A DNA stretch of 64,000 nucleotides from Sphingomonas nostoxanthinifaciens (GTDB lineage Bacteria; Pseudomonadota; Alphaproteobacteria; Sphingomonadales; Sphingomonadaceae): the NCBI RefSeq assembly GCF_019930585.1, contig NZ_CP082839.1:1550001-1614000 (forward strand), in the 5' to 3' direction. Below the pieces are notes generated by a model that did no database searches, was not told where the DNA came from, and worked only from the letters and a program-made list of their open reading frames with translations. The translations under genes and the position numbers were made by a program. This document shows, piece by piece, positions 23,041-32,627 of this stretch. The first letter of the stretch is position 1. Each line of letters opens with the position of its first letter.

Positions 23041-24461
23041 GCGGCGGCTTCCTTCGGCGTGAGCTTCGGCTTGCGCAGGGCGTTGGCGATGCGGTTGTTG
23101 CGCTCGACCTGATCGACCGTGAGATCGGGATAGGCGCTGTACCAGAAGCGGCTCACCGTCATCGAATGGCGCGCCCAGTTCTTGAAGCGCGTCCCGTAGC
23201 TCGCGCCATCCGCGATCAGATAGCGCGTCGGGGGGAAGCCGACGCCGCAGCCCCACGCGAGCGTCAGGCCGACATGCGCCTTCTCGATGAAGTCATCGAG
23301 ATAGCTTTCCCAGCTCTGGTCGAAATTACTGAAGAACATCAGCCGGCCGCCATTGTTGACGAACGCCCAGTGCGCGAAATGGACGGTGCGCATGCTGCCG
23401 AGATAGCCGTCGCGCCCGCTCGTGGGGATGGCGCGCAGCGCGAGATGCAGTGCGTGATGGCCGGCATGCACGATCAGCGTGCGCAGCGCGCCGGGCTTCA
23501 GCAATACGATCGAGCCCATGTGGTTTTGCGGGATCCAGTCCTCGCGCTGCACCATCTGGCGCAGCAATTCGGGATCGATCGGCGGTGCGTCGTGCGAGGA
23601 ATCGCGTCGTTCGAGATAGCGGACCCAGAAGAGGATGATCCCGAGCGAGACGATCACCCCCGCAACGCCCGCCAAAACGAACAGAAGCGCGATGTGGCTT
23701 GGGCTTGCCAGCGGCGTGGCCGTGCCGAACGCGCGGATCGCGATGGCGAACAGCGCTGCGCACAGGCCGGGTACTGCCAGCACCAGCAGCGCCGCGGCGA
23801 CGAAGCCGATCAGTCGCAGCCAGTCGACGATCGTCTCGCCGAGCGAGACACGAACCGGCGCTTTTTCGTCCAGCCACGCGAACCTGCCGATCATGGCGTC
23901 GCGCAGGCGGGCATGAACCGCATCGGCCTCGATGCCGCGATAAGGATTGGCGCTGCCGCCCTGCGCGGTTGCCAGTTCGTCGCGGATCGCGAGGAACAGC
24001 CCGCGTTCGGCGACGATGCGATCACGCGTCATTCCGCGATTGCCCATGTGGAACACGCTCGGCTGCGCGGTGCGGGCTTCCATATAGGGCGCGATGGCCG
24101 CGTTCGAGCCTGGGGCTGTCACGGCGGCGAACAGCGCGCCGGTTTCGTCGAGCGGCTGCTTGCAGCAGCTCAGCATCGCACGCAGATCCGCGCCGATCGC
24201 CGTTTCGAGATCCTGCCAGAACGGGCTTGGGGCGCCATCGAAATTGGCCTCCAGCACGAATACCGGGTCATATTCGGCGCTCGGGAAAAGGTTCATCGAC
24301 AGGAAGTGCACGGCGGGCACCGCCTGCATGAACCAGCCATAATCGGATTGGGTCGGGCCGCCTTTGCCAGCGCGATCGTGCAGCGCATCGATCAGGCCGG
24401 ATAGCCTGACCGCGCTTTCCGGCTTCACCTCCAGCGTAACGGACAGGACCGTTTGGCGCAC
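23022..24461 (-). CDS. Two-TM protein with internal duplication, coupled to DyP peroxidase
   Basis: A 479-residue protein that I cannot name. The start is taken as GTG 24461 because GGAGGGG lies five bases upstream. A TTG at 24479 would place that site inside the gene. Two membrane helices (about 212-243 and 256-283) separate two soluble halves. Each half holds a VHF segment (residues 51 and 360), then NFD (73 and 379), with Asp at +11 and Cys at +26 from the Asn in both copies. This signals a duplicated domain, perhaps ferredoxin-like as in DyP itself. The gene precedes DyP with a 19-base overlap and probably anchors or partners it. Confidence 0.75.
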   Translation of the reverse strand: MRQTVLSVTLEVKPESAVRLSGLIDALHDRAGKGGPTQSDYGWFMQAVPAVHFLSMNLFPSAEYDPVFVLEANFDGAPSPFWQDLETAIGADLRAMLSCCKQPLDETGALFAAVTAPGSNAAIAPYMEARTAQPSVFHMGNRGMTRDRIVAERGLFLAIRDELATAQGGSANPYRGIEADAVHARLRDAMIGRFAWLDEKAPVRVSLGETIVDWLRLIGFVAAALLVLAVPGLCAALFAIAIRAFGTATPLASPSHIALLFVLAGVAGVIVSLGIILFWVRYLERRDSSHDAPPIDPELLRQMVQREDWIPQNHMGSIVLLKPGALRTLIVHAGHHALHLALRAIPTSGRDGYLGSMRTVHFAHWAFVNNGGRLMFFSNFDQSWESYLDDFIEKAHVGLTLAWGCGVGFPPTRYLIADGASYGTRFKNWARHSMTVSRFWYSAYPDLTVDQVERNNRIANALRKPKLTPKEAAAWIDDL

Positions 24462-24793
24462 TGCTTCCCCTCCGAGCAACGTACCGTTCGCATCAGGCCG
24501 AGTTATTTATATCGCTGATGCTGGCAACTGCTTCGCATCCGCAATCGTAACCTGTCAATGGGCCGTGACAGTTACAGTCTCGCGATGATGTTTTGCCCTG
24601 ATTTACATTAGGATTGAATATCGTGCGCGAAGCAATTTAGTTCTGTCATGTGGCACTGTTTAATCATGCTTTTCATGGGGATGCTGTCCGGCACCGCACC
24701 GTATCAGCGGATGTAGCCGGCGTCCCTCAGCCCACGCGTTCTGATCCTTTGCCGTCCAGCGCGCGTTTGCATTCCGGCCGAACCCTTACGAGT
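24462..24793. promoter_or_regulatory. Divergent control region with imperfect inverted repeat at 24547-24575
   Basis: This 332-bp stretch between the DyP-partner gene and trehalase holds no convincing gene. GTAACCTGTCA (24547-24557) and TGACAGTTAC (24566-24575) form an inverted repeat with one extra base, a candidate operator. The part 24585-24690 is clearly AT-richer than its surroundings and probably contains the trehalase promoter. Confidence 0.4.
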
Positions 24794-26407
24794 ATGACGA
24801 TGACGACATTCCGCCCGATCGCACTTTTGCTGGCCGCTTCCGCATCGGTGGCGGCCGCGCCGGAGCAGCGGCCGGCCGAGCGCGCGATTGCGGTGTCGCG
24901 CGCCGCCGCCACGCCCGAGGACGTGTTCGGCCCGCTTTATCGCGCGGTCGAGCTGGCGCGCGTCTTCCCCGACAGCAAGACCTTCGCCGACATGGTGCCG
25001 CTGGAGAATCCGCAGGTGATCTTGGCGGCCTATGCGACCGACAAGCCAGACGGGCGCGTGGCGCTTGCCGCGTTCGTCGCCCGCCACTTCCGCACGACCG
25101 GGGGCACGGCCGAGCGCAAGCTGACGATGCGCGAGCATATCAAGGCGCTGTGGCCGATCCTCGCCAAGCCGCCGTTGGCGGTGGTGCCCGGTTCGTCCGC
25201 GCTGCAGCTGCCTTATGCCTATGTCGTGGCGGGCGGCCGCTATCAGGAGATGTATTACTGGGACAGCTACTTCACCATGCTCGGCCTGAAGGCCGACGGC
25301 GAGACGCCGCTGGTGGAATCGATGCTCGCCAATTTCACCGACATGGTCGAGCGCTACGGCCACGTCCCCAATGGCACCCGCGCTTATTATCTGTCGCGCT
25401 CGCAGCCGCCATTCCTGTCGCTGATGATGGACCTGTCCGATGCGCATGACCCCGCGCTGATACGGCGGCGGCTGGACGCGTTGAAGGCCGAACATGCTTA
25501 TTGGATGGCGGGCGGCGCATGCATCGACAGTGCGGGTGCCTGCCAGCACGTCGTGCGCATGCCCGACGGCAGCCTGCTCAACCGCTATTGGGATGCGCGC
25601 GATACGCCGCGGGAAGAATCCTATGCCGAGGATGTCGCCACGGCGGCCGCGGCCGCGCCGCGCCCGGCGGGCGAGGTTGATCGCGATCTGCGCGCGGGCG
25701 GCGAGAGCGGGTGGGATTTCGGGTCGCGCTGGCTGCGCGACGGACACACGCTCGCCACCATCCACACGACCGACATCGTGCCGGTCGACCTGAACAGCCT
25801 GCTGTGGAGCCTCGAACGCTCGATCGCGCGCCGCTGCGCCGCGGCCGGGGACGCGGCCTGCGCTGCGGATTTCGAGCGGCAGGCGGCAAGGCGCGCCACG
25901 GCGATCTCCAAATATCTCTGGTCCGCGTCCGACCGGCGCTTCGTCGATTGGGATCGTGTCACTGGCCGCCCGACGGCGTCGATCAGCGCGGCGGTGGTGG
26001 TGCCATTGTTCGTCGGTCTGGCGACGCCTGCCCAGGCCGACGCCACCGCGCAGCTGGTGCAGGCCATGCTGGTCGCCCCCGGCGGCCTGCGCACGACCAC
26101 GCTGCGGACGGGTCAGCAATGGGACCAGCCGAATGGCTGGGCGCCGTTGCTGTGGATGGGGGTGTCGGGGCTCGACCGCTACGGCAAGACCGCGCTGGCC
26201 GACGATCTCGCGCGGCGGTGGATGCGCACGGTCTCGGGTTTCTATGCCTGCACCGGGCGTATGGTGGAGAAGTATGACGTCGAGCGCGGGCAGGCCGGTG
26301 GGGGCGGCGAGTATCCGGTCCAGGATGGGTTCGGCTGGACCAATGGTGTCACGCGCATGCTGCTTGATCGGCCCGCGCTTGGAGACGCGATCAAATCCTC
26401 GTGCTGA
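24794..26407 (+). CDS. treA: Periplasmic trehalase (GH37)
   Basis: A 537-residue GH37 trehalase with a signal peptide (ends near residue 24 at VAAAPEQ). It hydrolyses trehalose to two glucose in the periplasm. Both family signatures are present: GGRYQEMYYWDSYF near 147-160 and QWDQPNGWAPLLW near 442. RDLRAGGESGWDFGSRW contains the catalytic acid region and GGGGEYPVQDGFGWTNGV is the C-terminal conserved loop. ATG 24794 (or 24800) is chosen because it gives a clean signal peptide. ATG 24650 would add 48 residues without one. Glucose released could feed the phosphoglucomutase pathway, though that gene lies elsewhere. Confidence 0.93.
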   Translation: MTMTTFRPIALLLAASASVAAAPEQRPAERAIAVSRAAATPEDVFGPLYRAVELARVFPDSKTFADMVPLENPQVILAAYATDKPDGRVALAAFVARHFRTTGGTAERKLTMREHIKALWPILAKPPLAVVPGSSALQLPYAYVVAGGRYQEMYYWDSYFTMLGLKADGETPLVESMLANFTDMVERYGHVPNGTRAYYLSRSQPPFLSLMMDLSDAHDPALIRRRLDALKAEHAYWMAGGACIDSAGACQHVVRMPDGSLLNRYWDARDTPREESYAEDVATAAAAAPRPAGEVDRDLRAGGESGWDFGSRWLRDGHTLATIHTTDIVPVDLNSLLWSLERSIARRCAAAGDAACAADFERQAARRATAISKYLWSASDRRFVDWDRVTGRPTASISAAVVVPLFVGLATPAQADATAQLVQAMLVAPGGLRTTTLRTGQQWDQPNGWAPLLWMGVSGLDRYGKTALADDLARRWMRTVSGFYACTGRMVEKYDVERGQAGGGGEYPVQDGFGWTNGVTRMLLDRPALGDAIKSSC

Positions 26408-26441
26408 TCGCCGATATCCTCGCGAGACGACCATCGTCCGA

Positions 26442-26455
26442 CTGATCCAGATCAA
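26442..26455. promoter_or_regulatory. Crp/Fnr-type box upstream of the winged-helix gene
   Basis: CTGATCCAGATCAA differs in one base from the FNR/Crp consensus TTGAT-N4-ATCAA. It lies 70 bp before the gene at 26525. Three Crp/Fnr regulators are encoded in this window, so any of them could use it. Confidence 0.45.
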
Positions 26456-26524
26456 CTTTATCCATGGTGACAGCGCCTTGCCAAGCCGCTTACATTCGGC
26501 GGACAGGCAGGACGGGATAACGCG

Positions 26525-26887
26525 ATGCTCCTCGACGAGACGACCGATCGACGTCTCTTGGCCGCAAGGGCATGGAGGCGCATGCAACAGCTTCCGGGAG
26601 CGGCATTCTCGGAGCCGATGTTGTTCATGAATCCCGCTTGGAACATCTTGCTGGAGACGTATATCGCCAATCGCGAATTGAAGCAGATCACGGTCGGCGA
26701 CGCATGCATTGCTTCGGGCGCGCCGGCGACGACCGGATTGCGCTGTATCGCCGTGCTGGAGGGCCGCGGATTTCTCGGCCGAGTCGCCGATACGTTCGAC
26801 CGTCGCCGGGTGCTGGTCCGTTTGACTGAGGAAGGTATGCACAGCATCGAGCAAGCGCTCGATCGAGCGCTTGCGATTGGCTGGTAA
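26525..26887 (+). CDS. Small winged-helix (MarR-like) regulator
   Basis: A 120-residue DNA-binding protein. Helical segments near residues 38-75 (NILLETYIANRELKQITVGDACIASGAPATTGLRCIAVLEGRGF) form a MarR-like helix-turn-helix, and a wing follows (DRRRVLVRLTEEGMHSIEQAL). It resembles the short winged-helix proteins of Sphingomonads that carry only the DNA-binding core. No neighbouring target is obvious. It is convergent with the 54-residue gene at 26894. Confidence 0.75.
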   Translation: MLLDETTDRRLLAARAWRRMQQLPGAAFSEPMLFMNPAWNILLETYIANRELKQITVGDACIASGAPATTGLRCIAVLEGRGFLGRVADTFDRRRVLVRLTEEGMHSIEQALDRALAIGW

Positions 26888-26893
26888 AAGTCC

Positions 26894-27058
26894 TCAGTTC
26901 ACGGTTATTCGCAGCCGTTGAATGATGTCGATTGCGAATTGTAACTGGATCGCAGCCAGTTCGATCGTCGAATCTGAGCGGAGATCGGCGACGGCGAGCG
27001 CATCGAGGTCGCCGAGAACAGCCTGAAGCCGGTCGAGAATCGCTTCGATCTCGCTCAT
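26894..27058 (-). CDS. 54-residue hypothetical protein
   Basis: A short acidic helical protein starting MSEIEAILDRLQAVLG. It contains two amphipathic helices with no membrane segment or cysteine. ATG 27058 is used because the longer frame to 27094 adds a basic stretch unlike the rest. It is convergent with the winged-helix gene, with seven bases between stops. I do not recognise a family. The coding bias and helix pattern support a real gene moderately. Confidence 0.5.
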   Translation of the reverse strand: MSEIEAILDRLQAVLGDLDALAVADLRSDSTIELAAIQLQFAIDIIQRLRITVN

Positions 27059-27341
27059 AATACCCCGCCGCGCCGCCATGCGACCGCATGCCATTGTCGG
27101 ATGTCGGCTACCGCATGTTGTAACCTTCTATCACGTGCGGCCCGCCCGCCCACATGCGATCTGGGCTGTTTGGCTGCCTTCTACCAAAGTAGGACGGAAC
27201 CGGCCGAGATCGGTCCGGCGCCAGAAAACGGAGCAGGGGTCGGCATTTCGCGCCGGATCGCCATCGCATGGCGCGATTTGCGGTTGTGCGGCATTCGATG
27301 GCATTGCGGCTGCCCGACGTATCGCAACGAACCGCAGGCTG

Positions 27342-28013
27342 ATGACGCACATTCTGGTGATCGAGGACGATGCGACGACAGCGCTGCAACTTGCGGGCGA
27401 GCTCGAGGCGCAGGGCCATCAGATCACCACGGCGACAGACGGGCTTGAGGGACTGGATCTGGCAGGGACGGGTCGGTTCGACGCGATAACGTTGGATCGG
27501 ATGCTGCCCGGCCTCGACGGGCTGACCGTCGTGGCGCGGCTTCGCGCGAACCGCATCGATACGCCGGTGCTGATGATCAGTGCGCTGTCCGACATTGACG
27601 AGCGCGTCGCGGGGCTGCGCGCCGGCGGCGACGATTATCTGGTCAAGCCGTTCGCGCCTGCCGAGATGATCGCTCGGGTTGAAGTGCTGCTCCGCCGTGC
27701 CGCGCCGATCGAGACGATGTTGCAGGTCGGGGCGATCCGCATCGATCTGATCCGGCACGATGTCTCGATCGACGGCGTGGTCGTCCGCTTGCTGCCGATG
27801 GAGTATAAGTTGCTGGAATTCCTCGCCCGCCACGCCGGGCAGACGATCGGGCGGCAGCTGATCTTCGAGCAGGTGTGGGGTTATTATTTCGATCCGGGTG
27901 CCAACGTCATCAACGTCCATATCGCGCGGCTGCGGCGCAAGCTCGATCGACAGGGCCTGCCGTCGCCGATCGCGACGGTGAAGGGGGAGGGGTATCGGCT
28001 CGATGCCGTCTGA
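27342..28013 (+). CDS. OmpR-family response regulator
   Basis: A 223-residue regulator with a receiver (residues 1-115; acidic pair in VIEDDA, phosphoacceptor Asp52 in LDRMLPG, Lys in YLVKPFAP) and an OmpR/PhoB-type winged helix (about 130-222; LLPMEYKLLEFLARHAGQTIGRQLIFEQVWG, then RLRRKLD). It overlaps the following kinase gene by 11 bases. The cognate RND efflux genes follow directly, so control of that pump is the natural inference. The 283 bp upstream (27059-27341) hold no gene and should contain the promoter. Confidence 0.93.
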   Translation: MTHILVIEDDATTALQLAGELEAQGHQITTATDGLEGLDLAGTGRFDAITLDRMLPGLDGLTVVARLRANRIDTPVLMISALSDIDERVAGLRAGGDDYLVKPFAPAEMIARVEVLLRRAAPIETMLQVGAIRIDLIRHDVSIDGVVVRLLPMEYKLLEFLARHAGQTIGRQLIFEQVWGYYFDPGANVINVHIARLRRKLDRQGLPSPIATVKGEGYRLDAV

Positions 28014-29340
28014 GCGCCTGCGCCTGCGCGATATCCGGGGCACCAGCACCTTCCGTTTGACCGTGCTGCTGGGCGGAGTGTTCGCGATCGGTCTGACCGT
28101 TCTGATCGGCCTGGTGTATTTTTTGACGGCGCGCGAGCTGACGGCGCGTAACGATCGTATTCTCCACGCGCAGGCGGCCCGGCTCCTCTCCATCGCGGCG
28201 GCCGATCTGCCGCGTCAGTTGAATGCCGAACTCGCCCGCAGCACGGGCTTCACGCATATGGCGTTGCTCGCCGCCGACGGCGAGCATATCGCCGGCGACA
28301 TCCGGGTCGATCGCCCGATCCGGCCCGGCCACGCGGTCGAGCTCAATTCGCCGCTCGGCCCGATCCGGATCATCGCGATCCGCACGCGATGGGGCGAAAC
28401 GATCCTCGTCGGGCGCGACATTGCCCAGATCCACTATCTGCGCGGGCGTGTTCTGCTGATCCTCGTGACAGGCGGTATCGTGACCCTGGTCGGCCTGACC
28501 GCCGCGGCGGTGCTTCTGTCGATCGGCCCCCTTCGCCGCGTGCGCGATCTGGAGCAGGCCGCGCGCGAAATCGCCGGCGGGCGCATGGAGGTGCGCATGC
28601 CGATCGCCGGGCGCGGCGACGAGCTCGACCAGATCGCCGGCACGGTCAACCTGATGGTGGACGAGATTGGTCGCGTCATCGCGCAGGTGAAGGGGGTGAC
28701 GGATGCGGTCGCGCACGATTTGCGCACGCCGCTGGCGCATGTTCGCGCCCATCTCCTCGCGCTTGCGCGCCTGCCCGAGGCAGCGCCGATCGCTGCGGCT
28801 GCGCTCGCCGACCTCGATGCGGTGCTCCAGCGCTTCGCAGCGTTGCTGCGCATCGCCGAGATCGAGGCGGGCGCCCGCCGCGCGCGGTTCGAACCGATCG
28901 ATCTCGCGTTGCTCGCCGCCGAGGCGGTGGAGCTCTACGAGCCGCTGGCGGAGGAGGGGGGCATCGTGCTGCGGCTCGAAGCGCCGCTGCCGGCCCCGGT
29001 GCATGGCGATCGGCTGTTGCTGCTGGAGGCCCTCAGCAACCTGATCGACAATGCGATCAAGTTCGCAAAGGCGACCATCACCGTATCGGTGGCGTCGGAC
29101 CCGAACGGGGCCACGCTGTCGGTGATCGACGACGGCGCCGGCATCCCGGTGGGCGAGCGGCAGGCGGTTCTGCGCCGTTTCCATCGGGGCGCGAATGCTG
29201 CGGGCGTTCCCGGCAACGGCCTTGGCCTCAGCATCGTTGCGGCGGTCGGGCATCTCCACGGCTTCGAGCTGCGGCTTGAGGATTCCGCGCCTGGACTCGC
29301 CGTCCGGCTTCATGCGGCGAGCCAGGTGAAAATCATTTAA
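28003..29340 (+). CDS. Sensor histidine kinase
   Basis: A 445-residue membrane kinase with TM1 (about 17-42), a periplasmic sensor of about 105 residues, TM2 (149-173), HAMP (175-225), a HisKA domain with His238 in VAHDLRTPLAH, and an ATPase domain with the N-box ALSNLIDNAIKFA, G1 IDDGAGIP and G2 GNGLGLSIV. The periplasmic part has no recognisable fold or metal motif. It pairs with the overlapping response regulator, and an RND operon starts 59 bp downstream, so envelope or toxicant stress is a likely signal. Confidence 0.93.
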   Translation: MPSERLRLRDIRGTSTFRLTVLLGGVFAIGLTVLIGLVYFLTARELTARNDRILHAQAARLLSIAAADLPRQLNAELARSTGFTHMALLAADGEHIAGDIRVDRPIRPGHAVELNSPLGPIRIIAIRTRWGETILVGRDIAQIHYLRGRVLLILVTGGIVTLVGLTAAAVLLSIGPLRRVRDLEQAAREIAGGRMEVRMPIAGRGDELDQIAGTVNLMVDEIGRVIAQVKGVTDAVAHDLRTPLAHVRAHLLALARLPEAAPIAAAALADLDAVLQRFAALLRIAEIEAGARRARFEPIDLALLAAEAVELYEPLAEEGGIVLRLEAPLPAPVHGDRLLLLEALSNLIDNAIKFAKATITVSVASDPNGATLSVIDDGAGIPVGERQAVLRRFHRGANAAGVPGNGLGLSIVAAVGHLHGFELRLEDSAPGLAVRLHAASQVKII

Positions 29341-29399
29341 TTCGCATCTGCAGCAAGAAGCGCGGATGTGGCCGGCGTCGTTCCTTCGACGGACAGATC

Positions 29400-32300
29400 A
29401 TGCTCCAGCTCGTCAAACTTGCGCTCTCCAAGCCCTACACGTTCGTCGTGCTGGCGATCCTGATTCTGATCTCCGGAATCACGGCATGGTTGCGCACGCC
29501 GACCGACATCTTTCCGGACATCAAGATCCCGGTAATCGCGGCGGTATGGACCTATAACGGCCTGCCGCCAGAGGACATGTCGGGCCGCGTCGTCCGTTAT
29601 TACGAGCAGCAACTGTCGAGCACGGTCAACGATATCGAGCATATCGAGAGCCAGTCGATGAACGGCGTCGCGGTGGTGAAGATCTTCTTCCAGCCGAACG
29701 TCGACATCCGCACCGCCTCGGCCCAGGTGACGGCTGCCTCGCAGACGGTGCTGAAGCAGCTTCCGCCGGGCATCACGCCGCCGCAGATCCTGCAATATTC
29801 CGCCTCGACCGTGCCGATCCTGCAGCTGGCTTTGTCGTCCAAGACGCTGTCGGAGCAGAGCATCTTCGACGCCGGTCAGAACTTCATCCGCCCGGCGCTG
29901 GCCGCCGTGCCCGGCTCGGCCATTCCCACGCCCTACGGCGGCCGCGTGCGCCAGATCCAGATCGATCTCGATCCGGCGGCGCTGCAGGCGCGGCATCTTT
30001 CGGCGACCGACGTCGGCTTGGCGCTCGCCGCGCAGAACCAGATCGTGCCCGCCGGTACGACCAAGATCGGCCAGTACGAATATTATTTCCGCCTCAACAA
30101 CAGCCCGGCGGTGATCGATCGCCTGAACGATCTGCCGATCAAGACGGTCGACGGCGTCACCGTGTTCATGCGCGACGTGGCGCACGTCCGCGACGGTTCG
30201 CCGCCGCAGCAGAATGTGGTGCACGTCGACGGCGCACGCTCGGTGCTGATGACCATCCTCAAGGCGGGTTCATCCTCGACCATCGCGATCGTCGACGGGG
30301 TGAAGGCGACGCTGCCGAAGCTCAAGGAAACGCTGCCGTCGGACCTGAACATCCAGGCCCTGTCCGATCAGTCGCTGTTCGTGAAGGCGGCGGTGTCGGG
30401 CGTGGTGCGCGAGGGCGCGATCGCCGCTACGCTCACCTCGCTGATGATTCTGCTGTTCCTCGGCTCGTGGCGTTCGACCGTCATCATCGCCGCCTCGATC
30501 CCGCTCGCGATCCTCGCCGCCGTCGCGGCGCTGGCGGTGGCGGGCGAGACGCTCAACGTGATGACGCTCGGCGGCCTCGCGCTGGCGGTTGGCATCCTCG
30601 TCGACGACGCCACGGTGACGATCGAGAACATCAACTGGCACCTCGAACAAGGCAAGACCGTTCGCCAGTCGATCCTCGACGGCGCGGAGCAGATCGTGCG
30701 GCCCGCGCTCGTGTCGCTGCTGTGCATCTGCATCGCCTTCGTGCCGATGTTCTTCCTGCCGGGCGTCGCCGGCTTCCTGTTCGCGCCGATGGCCGAAGCG
30801 GTGGTGTTCGCGATGATCGCCAGCTTCATCCTCTCGCGGACGCTGGTGCCGACGATGGGCAATTACCTGCTGCGCGAGCATGCCACGGAGCACACCGCCG
30901 AGATCATGGCGACCCACGATGCGATGGCGGGCCGGCCGAAGAGCCGCAATCCGCTTCGCCGCTTCCAGCAGGGGTTCGAGCATGGGTTCGAGCGGGTCGC
31001 GACATATTACCAGCAGATCCTCGCCTTCGCGCTCGCGCGCCGGGCCGGCTTCGTGCCCGCCTTCCTCGCGGTCGTGCTGATCTCGTTCGCGCTGATCCCG
31101 CTGCTCGGCCGCAATTTCTTCCCGACGGTCGATGCCGGGCAGATCAGCCTGCACGTGCGCGCGCCGGTCGGCACGCGGCTCGAGGAGAGCTCGGCTTTGT
31201 TCGGGCGGATCGAGGATCGCATCCGGTCGGCGATCCCGCGCGACCAGATCGTCTCGATCGTCGACAATATCGGCCAGCCGGTTTCCGGCATCAACAATGC
31301 CTATTCCAATACGGGCACGATCGGTCCGCAGGATGGTGACATCCTCGTCACCCTGTCCGAGCATCACCGCCCGACCGCCGATTATGTGCGCGACCTGCGC
31401 CGCATCCTGCCGGAAAGCTTTCCCGGCTCGTCCTTCGCCTTCCTGCCGGCCGACATCATCAGCCAGATCCTGAACTTCGGCGCGCCGGCCCCGATCGACG
31501 TGAAGATTTCGGGCCCCGACGTGAAGGCCGGCGATGCCTATGCCCACGAGATCGCTGCGAAGATGGCGCAGATCGCCGGCCTGGCGGACGTGCGCGTGCA
31601 GCAAGCTAATGATTATCCTGCCTTGGCCTTCGATGTCGATCGCAGCCAGGCCGATCGTCTCGGCATCACCGAGAACGACGTCACCCGCGCCATCTCGACC
31701 AATCTGGCCGGCAGCCTGCAGATCGCGCCTACCTTCTGGCTGAACCCCAAGAATGGCGTCTCCTACCCGATCGTCGTCCAGACGCCCCAATATCGCACCG
31801 ACAGCCTCGCCAAGATGGACAATCTGCCTGTTACCGGCGCCGGCCAGTCGGCACAGATACTGGGCGCGCTCGGCACGTTGCGTCGCGAGCCCGCGCCGGC
31901 GGTGGTGTCGCATTATGCGGTCCAGTCCTCCTACGATATCTATGCGACCACGCAGGGCCGTGATCTCGGCGCGGTGGCGGGCGACATCCAGAAGCTGCTG
32001 GACGCGACCGTCAAGGATCAGCCCAAGGGTTCGACCGTCCGGCTGATGGGGCAGGTGCAGACGATGAACACCGCCTTCACCGGCCTGATCGTCGGGCTCG
32101 CCGGCGCGATCCTGCTCATCTACCTGCTGATCGTCGTCAATTTCCAGTCGTGGGTCGATCCGGCGGTGATCGTCTCGGCGCTACCGGCGGCACTGGCCGG
32201 CATCGTCTGGATGCTGTTCGCCACGCACACCCCGCTGTCGGTGCCGGCGCTGACCGGCGCGATCATGTGCATGGGCGTCGCCACCGCCAATTCGGTCCTC

Positions 32301-32627
32301 GTCATCAGCTTCGCCCGCGAGCGGCTGGCCGCGACCGGCGACGCGTTGGCAGCCGCGACCGAGGCCGGCGCCGCCCGCTTCCGCCCGGTGCTGATGACCG
32401 CGCTGGCGATGATCATCGGCATGGCGCCGATGGCGCTCGGCATGGGCGAGGGCGGCGAGCAGAATGCGCCGCTGGGCCGCGCCGTGATCGGCGGCCTCAT
32501 CTGCGCGACCATCGCCACGCTCGTCTTCGTCCCCGTCGTCTTCAGTATCGCCCACCGTCGCGAGCGGCCCCATCCCGCCGCCGAAAACGAGCCCCATGCC
32601 ACCGGAGAATTCGTCCATGCAGAGTGA
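29400..32627 (+). CDS. RND efflux permease (HAE1-like)
   Basis: A 1075-residue inner-membrane RND transporter: TM1 at 12-30, a large periplasmic porter domain, TM2-6 (about 335-480), a second porter domain and TM7-12. The proton-relay acidic pair lies in VGILVDDATVTIEN near residue 403 (TM4). FFPTVDAGQISLHVRAP marks the second half repeat. It exports toxic compounds using proton motive force together with the adaptor and outer-membrane factor encoded next. The permease-first order differs from the common adaptor-first order. The adaptor start lies inside its last codons. Confidence 0.94.
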   Translation: MLQLVKLALSKPYTFVVLAILILISGITAWLRTPTDIFPDIKIPVIAAVWTYNGLPPEDMSGRVVRYYEQQLSSTVNDIEHIESQSMNGVAVVKIFFQPNVDIRTASAQVTAASQTVLKQLPPGITPPQILQYSASTVPILQLALSSKTLSEQSIFDAGQNFIRPALAAVPGSAIPTPYGGRVRQIQIDLDPAALQARHLSATDVGLALAAQNQIVPAGTTKIGQYEYYFRLNNSPAVIDRLNDLPIKTVDGVTVFMRDVAHVRDGSPPQQNVVHVDGARSVLMTILKAGSSSTIAIVDGVKATLPKLKETLPSDLNIQALSDQSLFVKAAVSGVVREGAIAATLTSLMILLFLGSWRSTVIIAASIPLAILAAVAALAVAGETLNVMTLGGLALAVGILVDDATVTIENINWHLEQGKTVRQSILDGAEQIVRPALVSLLCICIAFVPMFFLPGVAGFLFAPMAEAVVFAMIASFILSRTLVPTMGNYLLREHATEHTAEIMATHDAMAGRPKSRNPLRRFQQGFEHGFERVATYYQQILAFALARRAGFVPAFLAVVLISFALIPLLGRNFFPTVDAGQISLHVRAPVGTRLEESSALFGRIEDRIRSAIPRDQIVSIVDNIGQPVSGINNAYSNTGTIGPQDGDILVTLSEHHRPTADYVRDLRRILPESFPGSSFAFLPADIISQILNFGAPAPIDVKISGPDVKAGDAYAHEIAAKMAQIAGLADVRVQQANDYPALAFDVDRSQADRLGITENDVTRAISTNLAGSLQIAPTFWLNPKNGVSYPIVVQTPQYRTDSLAKMDNLPVTGAGQSAQILGALGTLRREPAPAVVSHYAVQSSYDIYATTQGRDLGAVAGDIQKLLDATVKDQPKGSTVRLMGQVQTMNTAFTGLIVGLAGAILLIYLLIVVNFQSWVDPAVIVSALPAALAGIVWMLFATHTPLSVPALTGAIMCMGVATANSVLVISFARERLAATGDALAAATEAGAARFRPVLMTALAMIIGMAPMALGMGEGGEQNAPLGRAVIGGLICATIATLVFVPVVFSIAHRRERPHPAAENEPHATGEFVHAE

